Source: Oscillospiraceae bacterium | GTDB taxonomy: Bacteria; Bacillota; Clostridia; Oscillospirales; Oscillospiraceae | Assembly (NCBI GenBank): GCA_016296635.1 | Contig: JAEDIZ010000015.1 | Span: forward strand, 1-28,544 | Direction: 5' to 3' | Length of the DNA stretch: 28,544 nt | Shown: positions 1 through 7,790 of the stretch, piece by piece | Layout of the letters: the number at the start of each line of letters is the position of its first letter | Position numbering within the stretch: position 1 is the stretch's first letter | Translations under genes and position numbers: made by a program | Notes under the pieces: generated by a model | The model's input: only the letters and a program-made list of their open reading frames with translations | Database searches by the model: none | What the model was told of the DNA's origin: nothing

Positions 1-948
1 GAAGCCTCTTCTACACAAAAATACATCACCGCAGCCGGCGGCAGCGAGAAAGCCTACATTCGCCCGCCCTACGGCAGCGTAAACTCCAAGGTCAAGGGTG
101 CATTGGATGTCCCCCTTATCATCTGGTCTGTGGATCCCGTAGACTGGAAGGTTCTGAACACTGCCACCGTTTCAGACAATATTGTTTCCGGTTCTTTTGA
201 CGGCGCCATCATCCTTGTCCACGACATCTATAAGACCAGCGTCAACGGTGCTCTGGACGCCATTGATCGTCTGCAGGCCGCCGGCTATGAATTTGTCACC
301 GTAGAAGATCTGTTTCTGCGCCGTGGTGTCACGCCAATAGGCGGCACAACCTATTATGATGCAAAGAACAAGGGCATCAATCTCTCCGCCGATCAGATCC
401 GACCGGAATTCTACGATGAGTCCAAGCTCACCGAGCATTGGGGCTATGAAGCCATGAAGGAAGCTATTTACGCCGGTTATCTGGAAACGGGAGAAAGCGG
501 AGAATGGTTCCCCAATAAATATATCTCCCGCGGCGATTTTGTCTGCGCACTTGCAAAATTCTGCGGCGTGAAAACAACCTATCCCGTGAAATCGCTGTTG
601 TATACCGATGTGACCGACTCCGATTTGCAGGCTTACTGCAGCTGGGCCTATGACGCCGGGCTGATGGACGGTTTCGGTGACGGCACCTTCCGTCCGCAGA
701 ATACCCTCACCCGTGAGCAGATGGCCACGGTTATCGCGCGCTTCATCATCAGCCGCGGCAAGCAGATCCCGGCACATTGCAATCCGCCCTACGATGATGT
801 TTCCAAAATCTCCTCCTGGGCCATCGACGGTGTTGCACTCTGCACGGAGATGGGCATTCTCAACGGCTCCAACGGTAAATTCCTGCCGCAGGGCAATCTC
901 ACCCGCGCACAGACTGCTGCAATTCTGCAGCGCCTTTCCCGTCTGTAA
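1..948 (+). CDS. Polysaccharide deacetylase with three C-terminal SLH repeats (5' end outside window)
   Basis: The reading frame is open from base 1, so the start and any signal peptide lie to the left. The visible 315 codons begin inside a NodB-type deacetylase fold: RPPYG (codons 21-25), the tryptophan motif IIWSVDPVDW, and the LVHD motif that closes the active site. Three S-layer homology repeats follow: LTEHWGYEAMKEAIYAGYL onward, a second ending in LTREQMATVIARF, and a third ending in LTRAQTAAILQRL. This predicts a secreted enzyme removing N- or O-acetyl groups from cell-wall glycans, held to secondary wall polymer by the SLH domains. The family assignment is firm; the substrate is not known. 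A strong terminator follows the stop. Confidence 0.9.
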   Translation, partial: EASSTQKYITAAGGSEKAYIRPPYGSVNSKVKGALDVPLIIWSVDPVDWKVLNTATVSDNIVSGSFDGAIILVHDIYKTSVNGALDAIDRLQAAGYEFVTVEDLFLRRGVTPIGGTTYYDAKNKGINLSADQIRPEFYDESKLTEHWGYEAMKEAIYAGYLETGESGEWFPNKYISRGDFVCALAKFCGVKTTYPVKSLLYTDVTDSDLQAYCSWAYDAGLMDGFGDGTFRPQNTLTREQMATVIARFIISRGKQIPAHCNPPYDDVSKISSWAIDGVALCTEMGILNGSNGKFLPQGNLTRAQTAAILQRLSRL

Positions 949-963
949 TATCGATCTGAATCG

Positions 964-1004
964 CGCATCCGGCAGGAAATAATCTGCCGGATGCGTTGCT
1001 TTTT
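964..1004 (+). terminator. Intrinsic terminator after the SLH deacetylase
   Basis: A perfect 12-bp stem, CGCATCCGGCAG (964-975) with CTGCCGGATGCG (984-995), has an 8-nt loop and is followed by TTGCTTTTT. It ends the transcript of the upstream gene. Confidence 0.9.
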
Positions 1005-1068
1005 GTGGTTTATAGTGGTATCATGGAAACACAAATGAAAAACAGCCCACAAAATGGAGGAATACAAC

Positions 1069-2571
1069 ATGGATTACTCGAAACTTCAGAACGGCAGCGA
1101 TATCCGCGGCATCGCCCTGGAGGGCATCGAAGGACAGCACATCAATCTGACCGAGCAGGCCAGCCGTGATATCGGCCGCGGCTTTGCCCTTTGGCTCAAG
1201 GAGAAACTCGACAAAAACGATCTGCGTGTTGCCGTAGGCCGTGACTCCCGTCTGTCCGGCGAAACCCTCTGCGGCTGGATCTGTGAGGCTATGGCGCAGG
1301 AAGGCATCAAGGTCACCGATCTCGGCATGGCATCCACCCCTGCCATGTTCATGTCCACGGTCACCGAAGGCTATAACTATGACGCTTCCGTGATGATCAC
1401 CGCCAGCCACCTCCCCTTCAACCGCAACGGCTATAAGTTCTTCACCAAGGACGGCGGTCTCGAAAAGCAGGATATCAAGGCGATCCTGACTTATGCAGGC
1501 GGCGATCAGCACACCGGCCTTGCCGCCGGCTGCATCGAAAAAGGCAGCTTCATGGATGCCTACGCCGCACTTCTGACCAACAAGGTTCGTTCCGCCACCG
1601 GCATGGAAAAGCCGTTGGAAGGTTTCCGCGTTGTTGTTGATGCCGGCAACGGTGCAGGCGGCTTCTATGTAGATAAGGTTCTTAAGCCCCTGGGCGCTAA
1701 TACGGACGGCAGCCGTTTCCTGGAGCCGGACGGTTCTTTCCCGAACCACATTCCGAACCCTGAAAATGAGCAGGCCATGGAATCCATCATGGAAGCAGTC
1801 AAGGAAACCAAGGCCGATCTCGGCATCATTTTCGACACCGATGTTGACCGTGCAGGCGCAGTTCTCTCCGACGGCAGCGAGCTGAACCGCAACCGCATCA
1901 TCGCCATGATGGCGGCCATCCTTCTGCGCGAACATCCCGGAACCACCATCGTTACCGACTCCATCACCTCTACTGGCCTTGCCGAGTTCATCGCAAAGCG
2001 CGGCGGCGTACATCACCGCTTCAAGCGCGGCTACCGCAATGTCATCAATGAATCCATGCGTCTCAACAACGAAGGTCATGACAGCCAGCTGGCCATGGAA
2101 ACCTCCGGCCACGGCGCATTGAAGGAAAACTATTTCCTCGACGACGGCGCTTATCTTGTCACCCGCCTGCTCATTGAGCTGGCAAGAGGCAAGAAGGAGG
2201 GCTACACGCTGGAATCTCTGATCGCCGATCTGGCAGAGCCGGCAGAGAGCAAGGAATTCCGCATGAATCTTCTTCTGGAGGATTTCAAGCCCTACGGTCA
2301 GTCCGTCATCGATGCGCTCAGCGAATATGCTGCCAAGCAGCCCGGCTGGAGCATTGCGCCCAGCAACTTTGAAGGCATCCGCGTCAATCTGGACAATGCA
2401 CACGGCAACGGCTGGTTCCTGCTGCGTCTTTCCCTGCATGACCCTCTGATGCCCCTGAACATCGAATCCGACTCCGAGGGCGGCGTTCTCACCATCGCAA
2501 AAGAGCTTTACACCTTCCTCGCCGGCTGCGACAAGCTTGATACCGCATCCATTGCTGCATTTGTGAAGTAA
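1069..2571 (+). CDS. Phosphomannomutase/phosphoglucomutase family phosphohexomutase
   Basis: This 500-residue alpha-D-phosphohexomutase interconverts hexose 1- and 6-phosphates for nucleotide-sugar and wall polymer synthesis in the cytoplasm. The phosphoserine loop is seen as ITASHLPFNRNGYKF (active Ser about residue 113). The metal site is DTDVDRAG (256-263), and the sugar-binding loop is TSGHGALKENYFLDDG. Length is normal for the family. An ATG at 1054 is in frame, but the GGAGG at 1056-1060 lies inside it and is correctly spaced for the ATG at 1069, so 1069 is preferred. Whether mannose or glucose phosphate is the true substrate cannot be told from sequence. It sits alone between two terminators. 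Confidence 0.93.
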   Translation: MDYSKLQNGSDIRGIALEGIEGQHINLTEQASRDIGRGFALWLKEKLDKNDLRVAVGRDSRLSGETLCGWICEAMAQEGIKVTDLGMASTPAMFMSTVTEGYNYDASVMITASHLPFNRNGYKFFTKDGGLEKQDIKAILTYAGGDQHTGLAAGCIEKGSFMDAYAALLTNKVRSATGMEKPLEGFRVVVDAGNGAGGFYVDKVLKPLGANTDGSRFLEPDGSFPNHIPNPENEQAMESIMEAVKETKADLGIIFDTDVDRAGAVLSDGSELNRNRIIAMMAAILLREHPGTTIVTDSITSTGLAEFIAKRGGVHHRFKRGYRNVINESMRLNNEGHDSQLAMETSGHGALKENYFLDDGAYLVTRLLIELARGKKEGYTLESLIADLAEPAESKEFRMNLLLEDFKPYGQSVIDALSEYAAKQPGWSIAPSNFEGIRVNLDNAHGNGWFLLRLSLHDPLMPLNIESDSEGGVLTIAKELYTFLAGCDKLDTASIAAFVK

Positions 2572-2584
2572 AAGAGTCAAAAAA

Positions 2585-2612
2585 CCTTCCTGCCTGGGCA
2601 GGAAGGATTTTT
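2585..2612. terminator. Bidirectional intrinsic terminator between convergent genes
   Basis: CCTTCCTGCC (2585-2594) pairs with GGCAGGAAGG (2597-2606). ATTTTTCTTT follows on the plus strand, and an A-run at 2579-2584 supplies U residues for minus-strand transcripts. It serves both the phosphohexomutase and the convergent carboxypeptidase gene. Confidence 0.88.
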
Positions 2613-2614
2613 CT

Positions 2615-3892
2615 TTATTCGATTCCATTATATTTGGAATAGAGTGCAATGTGATCTTCAATGCAGAAATCGCCCGTCCATGCATGTGCCGTCACGCAGA
2701 TGACAAGCCTGCCGTCCGGAAGATATCCGAAGCTGGCGCAGCAGTTCATGGCGTCTGCCGTATAGCCGGTCTTGGAGCCCAGCACAGCGCCGCCGCCCAG
2801 ATCCCGGTCATGGATGCGGGAGTTGAACTTATTGACCATCACAAAGCCGTCCGGGTGCTGCTGCGTCGGCTGCGAGCGGTACTCGATGATGGAAAGCGCT
2901 TCACGGCAATGCGGATCGTCGATCGCCGCCAGCAGAATGGCCGCCATATCCCGCACCGTTGTATAATGCTCGGCATTGTGCAGACCGCTGGTGTTCATGA
3001 AATGCGAATCCGTCAGTCCCAGCTCCGCTGCCTTCTCATTCATCAATTCGGCATACGCTTCCTCGGAGCCTGCAACAACCTCTGCCAAAGCAAAGGTCGC
3101 CTCCGCGCCGGAAGGTGCCACTGCGCCGAACAGAAGATCCTGCATGGACACTTCCTCATTTGCAACGAAGCCTGCCATGGATGCGCCCTCAATAAAATAG
3201 GGATCGATGATCGACTGCCGCATGGTGAAGGTATCATCCCAGTTTTCAATGTTTTCGCTGGCCACCAGCGCTGTCATGACCTTTGTCATGGACGCGGGAT
3301 AGATCCGGCTGTCGGCATTCTTTTCTGCAATTACCGTATTGGTTGCCACATCGATCAGAATCGCCGACTCGCTGTAAAGCTCCAGATCCAATTGCTTTGT
3401 CTGATCGGTAACATCAGCATGGGCATATGTATGCGGAACCTTCTCCAGTTCAGCAAGATAGGCAGGCTCGTTTGAATCCGCTTCGGCGCCGCTTTCATCG
3501 CCTGCACCGGCAGGCTCCTCTGCCTGCGCCGGTTCTTCTGCCGTCGGTTCCGGCTCTTCTTCTGCAGGCAGTTCTTCCGGTTCCGGCTGCTGCTCGCTGT
3601 CCGGCTGCTCCGGTTCCGGCAGTTCTTCCTGCGCCGGCGGTGTTTCGCTCTGTATCTCGCTGTCAAGCGGCTGCTCCGTCGGCGCCGGCCGATCCTGATA
3701 GAATCGCCAAACTGCCATTCCAAGCGCGGTAAGCAGCAGCGATATGATCAGAACGACTGCAATCACCGTCAACGTGCGTTTTGTCCGCTCGCGTCTGCGC
3801 CGTGCCGCACGCTTCTGCCGCAGCTGCTCGATCTGTTCCGCAGTTGCCTGCTCCGCCTCGTCACGAAGCTCATCTTCCCAATGCTGTGTCAT
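2615..3892 (-). CDS. Membrane-anchored D-alanyl-D-alanine carboxypeptidase (penicillin-binding protein, S11 family)
   Basis: The 425-residue protein has a charged coiled N-terminus (1-40), one transmembrane segment (41-62), a Pro/Glu-rich linker (about 70-145) and a catalytic domain. The serine peptidase motifs are SMTK (201-204) and KTG (374-376). The middle motif reads SGA (261-263) where classical PBP5 has SGN. Peptidases of this group trim the terminal D-Ala of peptidoglycan stem peptides outside the membrane. The C-terminal PBP5 domain is absent, and attachment is N-terminal instead of through a C-terminal amphipathic helix. The start at 3892 is chosen for its AAAGGA site 10 nt upstream; an in-frame ATG at 3997 has none. 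Confidence 0.9.
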   Translation of the reverse strand: MTQHWEDELRDEAEQATAEQIEQLRQKRAARRRRERTKRTLTVIAVVLIISLLLTALGMAVWRFYQDRPAPTEQPLDSEIQSETPPAQEELPEPEQPDSEQQPEPEELPAEEEPEPTAEEPAQAEEPAGAGDESGAEADSNEPAYLAELEKVPHTYAHADVTDQTKQLDLELYSESAILIDVATNTVIAEKNADSRIYPASMTKVMTALVASENIENWDDTFTMRQSIIDPYFIEGASMAGFVANEEVSMQDLLFGAVAPSGAEATFALAEVVAGSEEAYAELMNEKAAELGLTDSHFMNTSGLHNAEHYTTVRDMAAILLAAIDDPHCREALSIIEYRSQPTQQHPDGFVMVNKFNSRIHDRDLGGGAVLGSKTGYTADAMNCCASFGYLPDGRLVICVTAHAWTGDFCIEDHIALYSKYNGIE

Positions 3893-4112
3893 GGAAATCG
3901 AATCCTTTCTTTTATCTGTATCTATCTTAACACATTTTCCCGAAAAGCGAAACCGCAATATACGCATACTGTCCCCCGAAAGCATAAAATGCTGCAACTC
4001 TACTCACAGTAGAATCGTCTTTTTGAAGCGTAGAGCCGGTTTCTTCGTTTTTTTCGTGGAAATTTTACAATTATGCTGTATAATAAACGCACATCATCTT
4101 AGGAGGACCACT

Positions 4113-4988
4113 ATGGAAAAGATGTTTCAGATTATCACCGATTCATCCTGCGATCTGCCGCAGTCTTTGGCCGATGAACTGGATCTGATTGTTCAGCCGC
4201 TTCATTTCCATATGAACGGAATTGACTACAACAACTATTTAGACGGCAGAGAGATCGGCTTTACGGAATTTTTCAATACCCTGCGGGAGGGCACACATGC
4301 AACCACCTCCGCAGTCAATCCGGATGAATTTGTCAAGGTCATGCAGCCTTCCCTTGCCGCCGGCCTTGATGTCATTTATATTGGCTTTTCCTCCGGTCTG
4401 AGTACCACCTATCAGTCCGGCTGCATCGCTGCAGAGGAACTGCGTGAACAATACCCGCAGCGGAAAATCATCTGCCTTGACAGTCTCTGCGCTTCACTCG
4501 GTCAGGGTCTTTTCGTCTATCTGGCTGCGCAGAAGCAGCAGTCCGGCGCAACGCTGGAGGAAACAGAGCAGTATCTCCTGGAGCTCCGACCGCACCTGTG
4601 CCATTGGTTTACCGTCAACGATCTGCTGCACCTCAAACGCGGCGGCCGAGTTTCTGCCGCGGCGGCAGTTGTCGGCACAATGCTGCAGATCAAGCCCATC
4701 ATGCATATGGACAATGAGGGGCACCTCGCTCCCGTGGCCAAAGTAAAAGGCCGCAAGGCTGCCCTTCGCGCACTGGCGCAGAAAGCGCTGGACACCGCCA
4801 TTGATCTTCCCGAGCAGACCATCTTCATCTGCCACGGTGACTGTGTAGAGGATGCACAGTTTGTTGCCGACTGTCTGCGGGAAAAATCTTCTTTCAAAGA
4901 AGTCATCATCAACTTTGTCGGCCCGACCATCGGTGCCCATGCCGGTCCCGGCGTTGTATCGGTGTTCTTTATCGGCACAGAACGCTGA
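4113..4988 (+). CDS. DegV family fatty-acid-binding protein
   Basis: This 291-residue DegV/FakB-type protein has the family's typical length. The N-terminal DSSCDLP, the loop ATTSAVNPDEF, LSTTYQSG, and the lipid-head motif LKRGGRVSAAAA are all visible. Characterised members bind a single fatty acid and present it to the kinase FakA for phosphorylation; FakA is not in this window, so the role here is inferred. The start at 4113 has AGGAGG at 4101-4106, and the longer frame upstream (to 3744) overlaps the divergent carboxypeptidase gene and is not coding. A TATAAT at 4079-4084 is a likely -10 element, though no good -35 is seen at 17 bp. Confidence 0.92.
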   Translation: MEKMFQIITDSSCDLPQSLADELDLIVQPLHFHMNGIDYNNYLDGREIGFTEFFNTLREGTHATTSAVNPDEFVKVMQPSLAAGLDVIYIGFSSGLSTTYQSGCIAAEELREQYPQRKIICLDSLCASLGQGLFVYLAAQKQQSGATLEETEQYLLELRPHLCHWFTVNDLLHLKRGGRVSAAAAVVGTMLQIKPIMHMDNEGHLAPVAKVKGRKAALRALAQKALDTAIDLPEQTIFICHGDCVEDAQFVADCLREKSSFKEVIINFVGPTIGAHAGPGVVSVFFIGTER

Positions 4989-5000
4989 AGAAAAGAAGAA

Positions 5001-5030
5001 AAAGGATCACCCAGCCGGGTGATCCTTTTT
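5001..5030. terminator. Bidirectional intrinsic terminator between degV-type gene and nadE
   Basis: AAAGGATCACCC (5001-5012) pairs with GGGTGATCCTTT (5017-5028) across a 4-nt loop. There are U runs on both sides (TTTTT after 5025; TTTTTCTTCTTTTC on the minus strand). Confidence 0.92.
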
Positions 5031-5033
5031 GAT

Positions 5034-5762
5034 TTATTCTCCGTAAATTTCAAAGCCTTTGCTCTTATGGCCGGCTCTTGCATGATAACGGTCAATGATT
5101 GCCTTATCGTGTTCGCTGGCTTCGCCGGTTTCCATATAACGATCGACCGCCGCATAGGTAACACCCATTTCCTTTTCATCCGTCTGTCCCTCGAAAAGGC
5201 CGGCGGAAGGTGCTTTGCTGATGATGGATTCCGGTGCACCCAGAAAGCGCAGGAACTCGTACACTTCTCCGACGCAAAGGTCGCCGATGGGATTGAAATC
5301 GAACGCGCCGTCACCCCACTTGGTAAAGTAGCCCATGTAGCGCTCTGCCTTATTGCCCGTGCCGGCAACCAGCCGGTTTTCCGCTGCGGCAATGGCATAC
5401 AGCGTTGTCATACGCAGGCGGGGGTTGATGTTGATGAGCGCCGTGTTGTTCAGCTCTGTTACCTTGGAAACTGTCTCGACCTCTGCCTTCTTAACTGCCG
5501 TCAGATCGACAACCCGGTTTTCAATGCCGAACTTTGATGCAAGGCTGTCTCCGTCATCCATGTCAGAGCCGTAGTTCTGCTTCGATTCGCAGGGCATCAT
5601 AATACCGACCGTATTTTCGCAGGCCTTCTTGCAGAGAATACCAACCAAAGCCGAGTCCTTGCCGCCGCTGTTGCCGAATACGATACCGGATGCATGGGCA
5701 TTTTCCAAAAGGCCACGGATATATGCAATCCGCTTTTCCAGTTCTTCCTCATAGTTTCGCAT
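5034..5762 (-). CDS. nadE: NH3-dependent NAD+ synthetase
   Basis: NadE makes NAD+ from deamido-NAD+, ATP and ammonia, the last step of NAD synthesis. The 242-residue protein carries the PP-loop SGGKDS (32-37), GNKAERYMGYFTKWGD for deamido-NAD binding, and the C-terminal motif HKSKGFE. There is no glutaminase (nitrilase) domain, so it should use free ammonia. GGAGGG lies 9 nt before the ATG. It is transcribed alone from a near-consensus promoter at 5793-5821. Confidence 0.95.
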   Translation of the reverse strand: MRNYEEELEKRIAYIRGLLENAHASGIVFGNSGGKDSALVGILCKKACENTVGIMMPCESKQNYGSDMDDGDSLASKFGIENRVVDLTAVKKAEVETVSKVTELNNTALININPRLRMTTLYAIAAAENRLVAGTGNKAERYMGYFTKWGDGAFDFNPIGDLCVGEVYEFLRFLGAPESIISKAPSAGLFEGQTDEKEMGVTYAAVDRYMETGEASEHDKAIIDRYHARAGHKSKGFEIYGE

Positions 5763-5792
5763 ATCGATTCCCTCCGTTTTTCAGTTTCAATT

Positions 5793-5821
5793 ATTGTAAT
5801 CCCATGTCTTTTCGCTGTCAA
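5793..5821 (-). promoter_or_regulatory. nadE promoter
   Basis: On the minus strand TTGACA (5821-5816) and TACAAT (5798-5793) are separated by 17 bp, near-consensus for the housekeeping sigma factor. It lies about 30 bp upstream of the nadE start. Confidence 0.8.
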
Positions 5822-5854
5822 TCCAATCCTTTGCGATATTCACCCATTCTCGAA

Positions 5855-5883
5855 TTGACATTTATTTCCTTCCATGCTATGCT
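5855..5883 (+). promoter_or_regulatory. Promoter of the YhhN-family gene
   Basis: TTGACA (5855-5860), a 17-bp spacer ending in TGC, then TATGCT (5878-5883). It is divergent from the nadE promoter, and the two -35 boxes are 33 bp apart. Confidence 0.75.
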
Positions 5884-5959
5884 TTATAAGCAAATACTTT
5901 ACGATTGTATATCGTGATCTGGTTCTCTGCTTTATAGCCATACAGGAAGGAGAACTCCC

Positions 5960-6661
5960 ATGACATTGGTGTTGTTGATCGCTGCCGGTGCAATTCTGGA
6001 GACCCTGTTTATCATGCAGTCCTACCGCAAGCGAGACCTGTACAGCGTCTTTCTAAAGACCATCGCATCCGCTATTTTTGTCTTTCTCGGTTTCCATTGC
6101 CGCAATCTGTATATTGCCGGTCATGAGCTGTCGGAGCCCATTGCAAACTATTCGGCGATGCTGATCAACGGTCTGATGCTTGGCCTCGCAGGAGATCTTT
6201 TGCTGGCCCTGCGCTTTGTCTGCCGGAAACTGCATACCGTATTCTTTATTACCGGCACTGCAGCTTTCTTTGCCGGACATGTGTTTTATATCATGGCAAT
6301 TCTGAAGATCGCACCGAGCTGCTGGCACTATGCCATCCCCATTGCACTGGTCGCGTTGGGTGCGGCCTTCTTCTACTCCCATGCGATGGATGTCAAGGCA
6401 GGAAAGATTGCACCCCTCGGCGTGGTCTATATCGGATGTGTGCTGTTCATGGCTGCCTGCGCACTGACCGGAGCGTTTTTGGAAACAAGCCGGGCTCTGT
6501 TCATGTTCTTCCTTGGTGGTCTTTGCTTTGCATTAAGTGACAACATGCTGGTCGTTCTTTCCTTCGGAAAAAATGACAGCCCATATCGAAACGCCGTTCT
6601 GCATGTTCTTTATTACATGGCACAAATCCTTATCGCAATCAGTATTCTGTTCCTTCCGTAA
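5960..6661 (+). CDS. YhhN/TMEM86 family membrane protein (possible lysoplasmalogenase)
   Basis: The 233-residue protein is almost entirely hydrophobic, with about eight predicted membrane helices. Family signatures are the conserved acid in GLMLGLAGDLLLAL, the FFAGHVFYIMAI segment, and the late GGLCFALSDNMLVV. Characterised relatives hydrolyse the vinyl-ether bond of lysoplasmalogens. Plasmalogens occur in many anaerobic clostridia, which makes that role plausible, but it is inferred. AGGAAGGAGA lies just upstream of the ATG. A terminator follows immediately. Confidence 0.75.
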   Translation: MTLVLLIAAGAILETLFIMQSYRKRDLYSVFLKTIASAIFVFLGFHCRNLYIAGHELSEPIANYSAMLINGLMLGLAGDLLLALRFVCRKLHTVFFITGTAAFFAGHVFYIMAILKIAPSCWHYAIPIALVALGAAFFYSHAMDVKAGKIAPLGVVYIGCVLFMAACALTGAFLETSRALFMFFLGGLCFALSDNMLVVLSFGKNDSPYRNAVLHVLYYMAQILIAISILFLP

Positions 6662-6668
6662 ACTATAA

Positions 6669-6708
6669 ACGGAGAATGGCATTAACCATTCTCCGTTTTA
6701 TTTTTTCC
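6669..6708 (+). terminator. Intrinsic terminator overlapping the end of the convergent transporter gene
   Basis: ACGGAGAATGG (6669-6679) pairs with CCATTCTCCGT (6686-6696), followed by TTTTATTTTTTCC. The stop codon of the minus-strand gene (6682-6684) falls in the hairpin loop, so the right arm and U tract of the terminator are also coding sequence for that gene's last residues. Confidence 0.9.
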
Positions 6709-7137
6709 TTTCGTTTTTGCGAGTTCGATCCATGCAGTTCCAAGCAGAATCAGCGTAATACCAACTACCTTCCACCAGCTGAAAATATCCAAAAGGAAAT
6801 AGTCGAGAACCACCGCAGCACCCAGATTGCCGACCAGCATCAGAATAGAGGACACCGTTGCGTTTGTGCGAAGCGTACCGACAATCTGCATGAGCTGTGC
6901 GATCAGACCGCAGATGCTGCCGAGATACACCCATACCGGTACGCTGCGCACATGCCCCCATATCAGTTCTGTCCGGTTCCCGGTCAGAAAGATCAGCGCC
7001 AGTGACAGAAAGGTTGCCTCGATATAATTGATGAGTGCGCCGTTTCCGGTTCCGAAAATCTTTCCCGCTTTCACATTGGTCAGCCGGTTGACCGAGTTCA
7101 GAAGGCCGTTGAAGAAAGCCGTAATAATATAAATCAT
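6682..7137 (-). CDS. DUF606 (YdcZ) family half-size DMT transporter, second of a pair
   Basis: This 151-residue protein has about five hydrophobic helices, opening with MIYIITAFFNGLLNSVNRLTN. The polar segment before helix 2 and the late GITLILLGTAWIEL are typical of the DUF606 branch of the drug/metabolite transporter superfamily. Such proteins are half transporters, often encoded as adjacent pairs that probably assemble as a heterodimer. Its partner lies 14 nt upstream. The substrate is unknown. The C-terminus is basic and cytoplasmic (KTKGKNKTENG). Confidence 0.8.
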   Translation of the reverse strand: MIYIITAFFNGLLNSVNRLTNVKAGKIFGTGNGALINYIEATFLSLALIFLTGNRTELIWGHVRSVPVWVYLGSICGLIAQLMQIVGTLRTNATVSSILMLVGNLGAAVVLDYFLLDIFSWWKVVGITLILLGTAWIELAKTKGKNKTENG

Positions 7138-7151
7138 ACCGATGTCTCCCT

Positions 7152-7574
7152 TCAGAACAAAACAACCAGCGCGACGCCCGCCGCTACCATTAGATAGCCG
7201 GGCAGCTGCTTCGCGGAGAATTTCTGAACCGGCATTCCGAACAGTCCGAATTCATCAATCAGTTCGGAGGAGATCATCTGTCCCAAAGTAGAAACCGCAA
7301 GCATGGTTCCCGCTCCGATATGCAGCGTGCACCAGCTGGAGCTGGCCACAATCGCGATCCCCATTGCGCCCACAAGATATACGTACCAAGGTGCTCCTGA
7401 GAAGCGGAGCTTCTGCTTCTTCAGAAGCAGATACGCCAGCAGCAGAATGAGCGCGATTGCGTGAACAAAGAAACAGACACCAAACAGAGAAAAATGATTA
7501 CCGAGCTGCCCGTTTAGGCAGACCATGATTCCCTGCAGAATACCTGCCAGCAATAACAGTCCGTAACTGAACAT
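7152..7574 (-). CDS. DUF606 (YdcZ) family half-size DMT transporter, first of a pair
   Basis: This 140-residue, five-helix protein opens with MFSYGLLLLAGILQGIMVCL and ends directly after its last helix (AAGVALVVLF). The GxxQ/NGxLG pattern (QGIMVCLNGQLGN) and the SSELIDEFGLFG loop match the DUF606 family. It is the promoter-proximal member of a two-gene operon with the gene ending at 6682. Each protein is about half the length of a full ten-helix DMT permease. The exported or imported compound cannot be inferred. Confidence 0.8.
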   Translation of the reverse strand: MFSYGLLLLAGILQGIMVCLNGQLGNHFSLFGVCFFVHAIALILLLAYLLLKKQKLRFSGAPWYVYLVGAMGIAIVASSSWCTLHIGAGTMLAVSTLGQMISSELIDEFGLFGMPVQKFSAKQLPGYLMVAAGVALVVLF

Positions 7575-7607
7575 ACCCTTCCGCCTCCAGTCTTTTTCAG
7601 TATTCCT

Positions 7608-7636
7608 ATCTTAGTGTATTTCCAGGAAAATAGCAA
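7608..7636 (-). promoter_or_regulatory. Promoter of the DUF606 transporter pair
   Basis: On the minus strand TTGCTA (7636-7631), 17-bp spacer, TAAGAT (7613-7608). It lies about 35 bp from the start codon, with GGAGGCGGAAGG between. Confidence 0.65.
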
Positions 7637-7736
7637 CAGCGAGAGATTTTTTTCGCGCTCCTCTGCCGATACATCGGCTCTACTGCCGCAATAGCCGGAC
7701 TCTCCGATTCGTAGAGTCCAAAAAACAATGCGGCGG

Positions 7737-7765
7737 GTGACTTTTTGCCCTTCTGCCGATACACT
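7737..7765 (+). promoter_or_regulatory. Candidate promoter of the SGNH hydrolase gene
   Basis: GTGACT (7737-7742), 17-bp spacer, TACACT (7760-7765), 25 bp before the start codon. The 12-mer TCTGCCGATACA, which overlaps the -10, also occurs at 7662-7673. A separate dyad GGACTCT/AGAGTCC sits at 7697-7719. Confidence 0.5.
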
Positions 7766-7790
7766 GATGTCAGCAGAAAGGAGTGTTCAA

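Noticed and set aside
1021..2685. A 554-codon open frame on the minus strand, longer than the gene opposite it
   Set aside because: It is antisense to the phosphohexomutase, which has every catalytic motif, its own ribosome site and a terminator. The antisense protein shows no recognisable domain and arises from codon bias.
2651..3475. A 274-codon plus-strand frame
   Set aside because: It is antisense to the carboxypeptidase gene, whose SMTK and KTG motifs are clear; the frame has no ribosome site and crosses a terminator region.
3744..4112. N-terminal extension of the DegV protein
   Set aside because: It overlaps the divergent carboxypeptidase start and the -10 region; AGGAGG points to the ATG at 4113.
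4517..5398. A 293-codon minus-strand frame across degV and nadE
   Set aside because: It runs through a strong bidirectional terminator and is out of frame with both genuine genes.
7661..7765. Tandem regulatory repeat (TCTGCCGATACA twice) as a defined operator
   Set aside because: Two 12-mers 90 bp apart, one overlapping a -10 box, are not enough to support an operator; the nearby GGACTCT dyad has no U tract.
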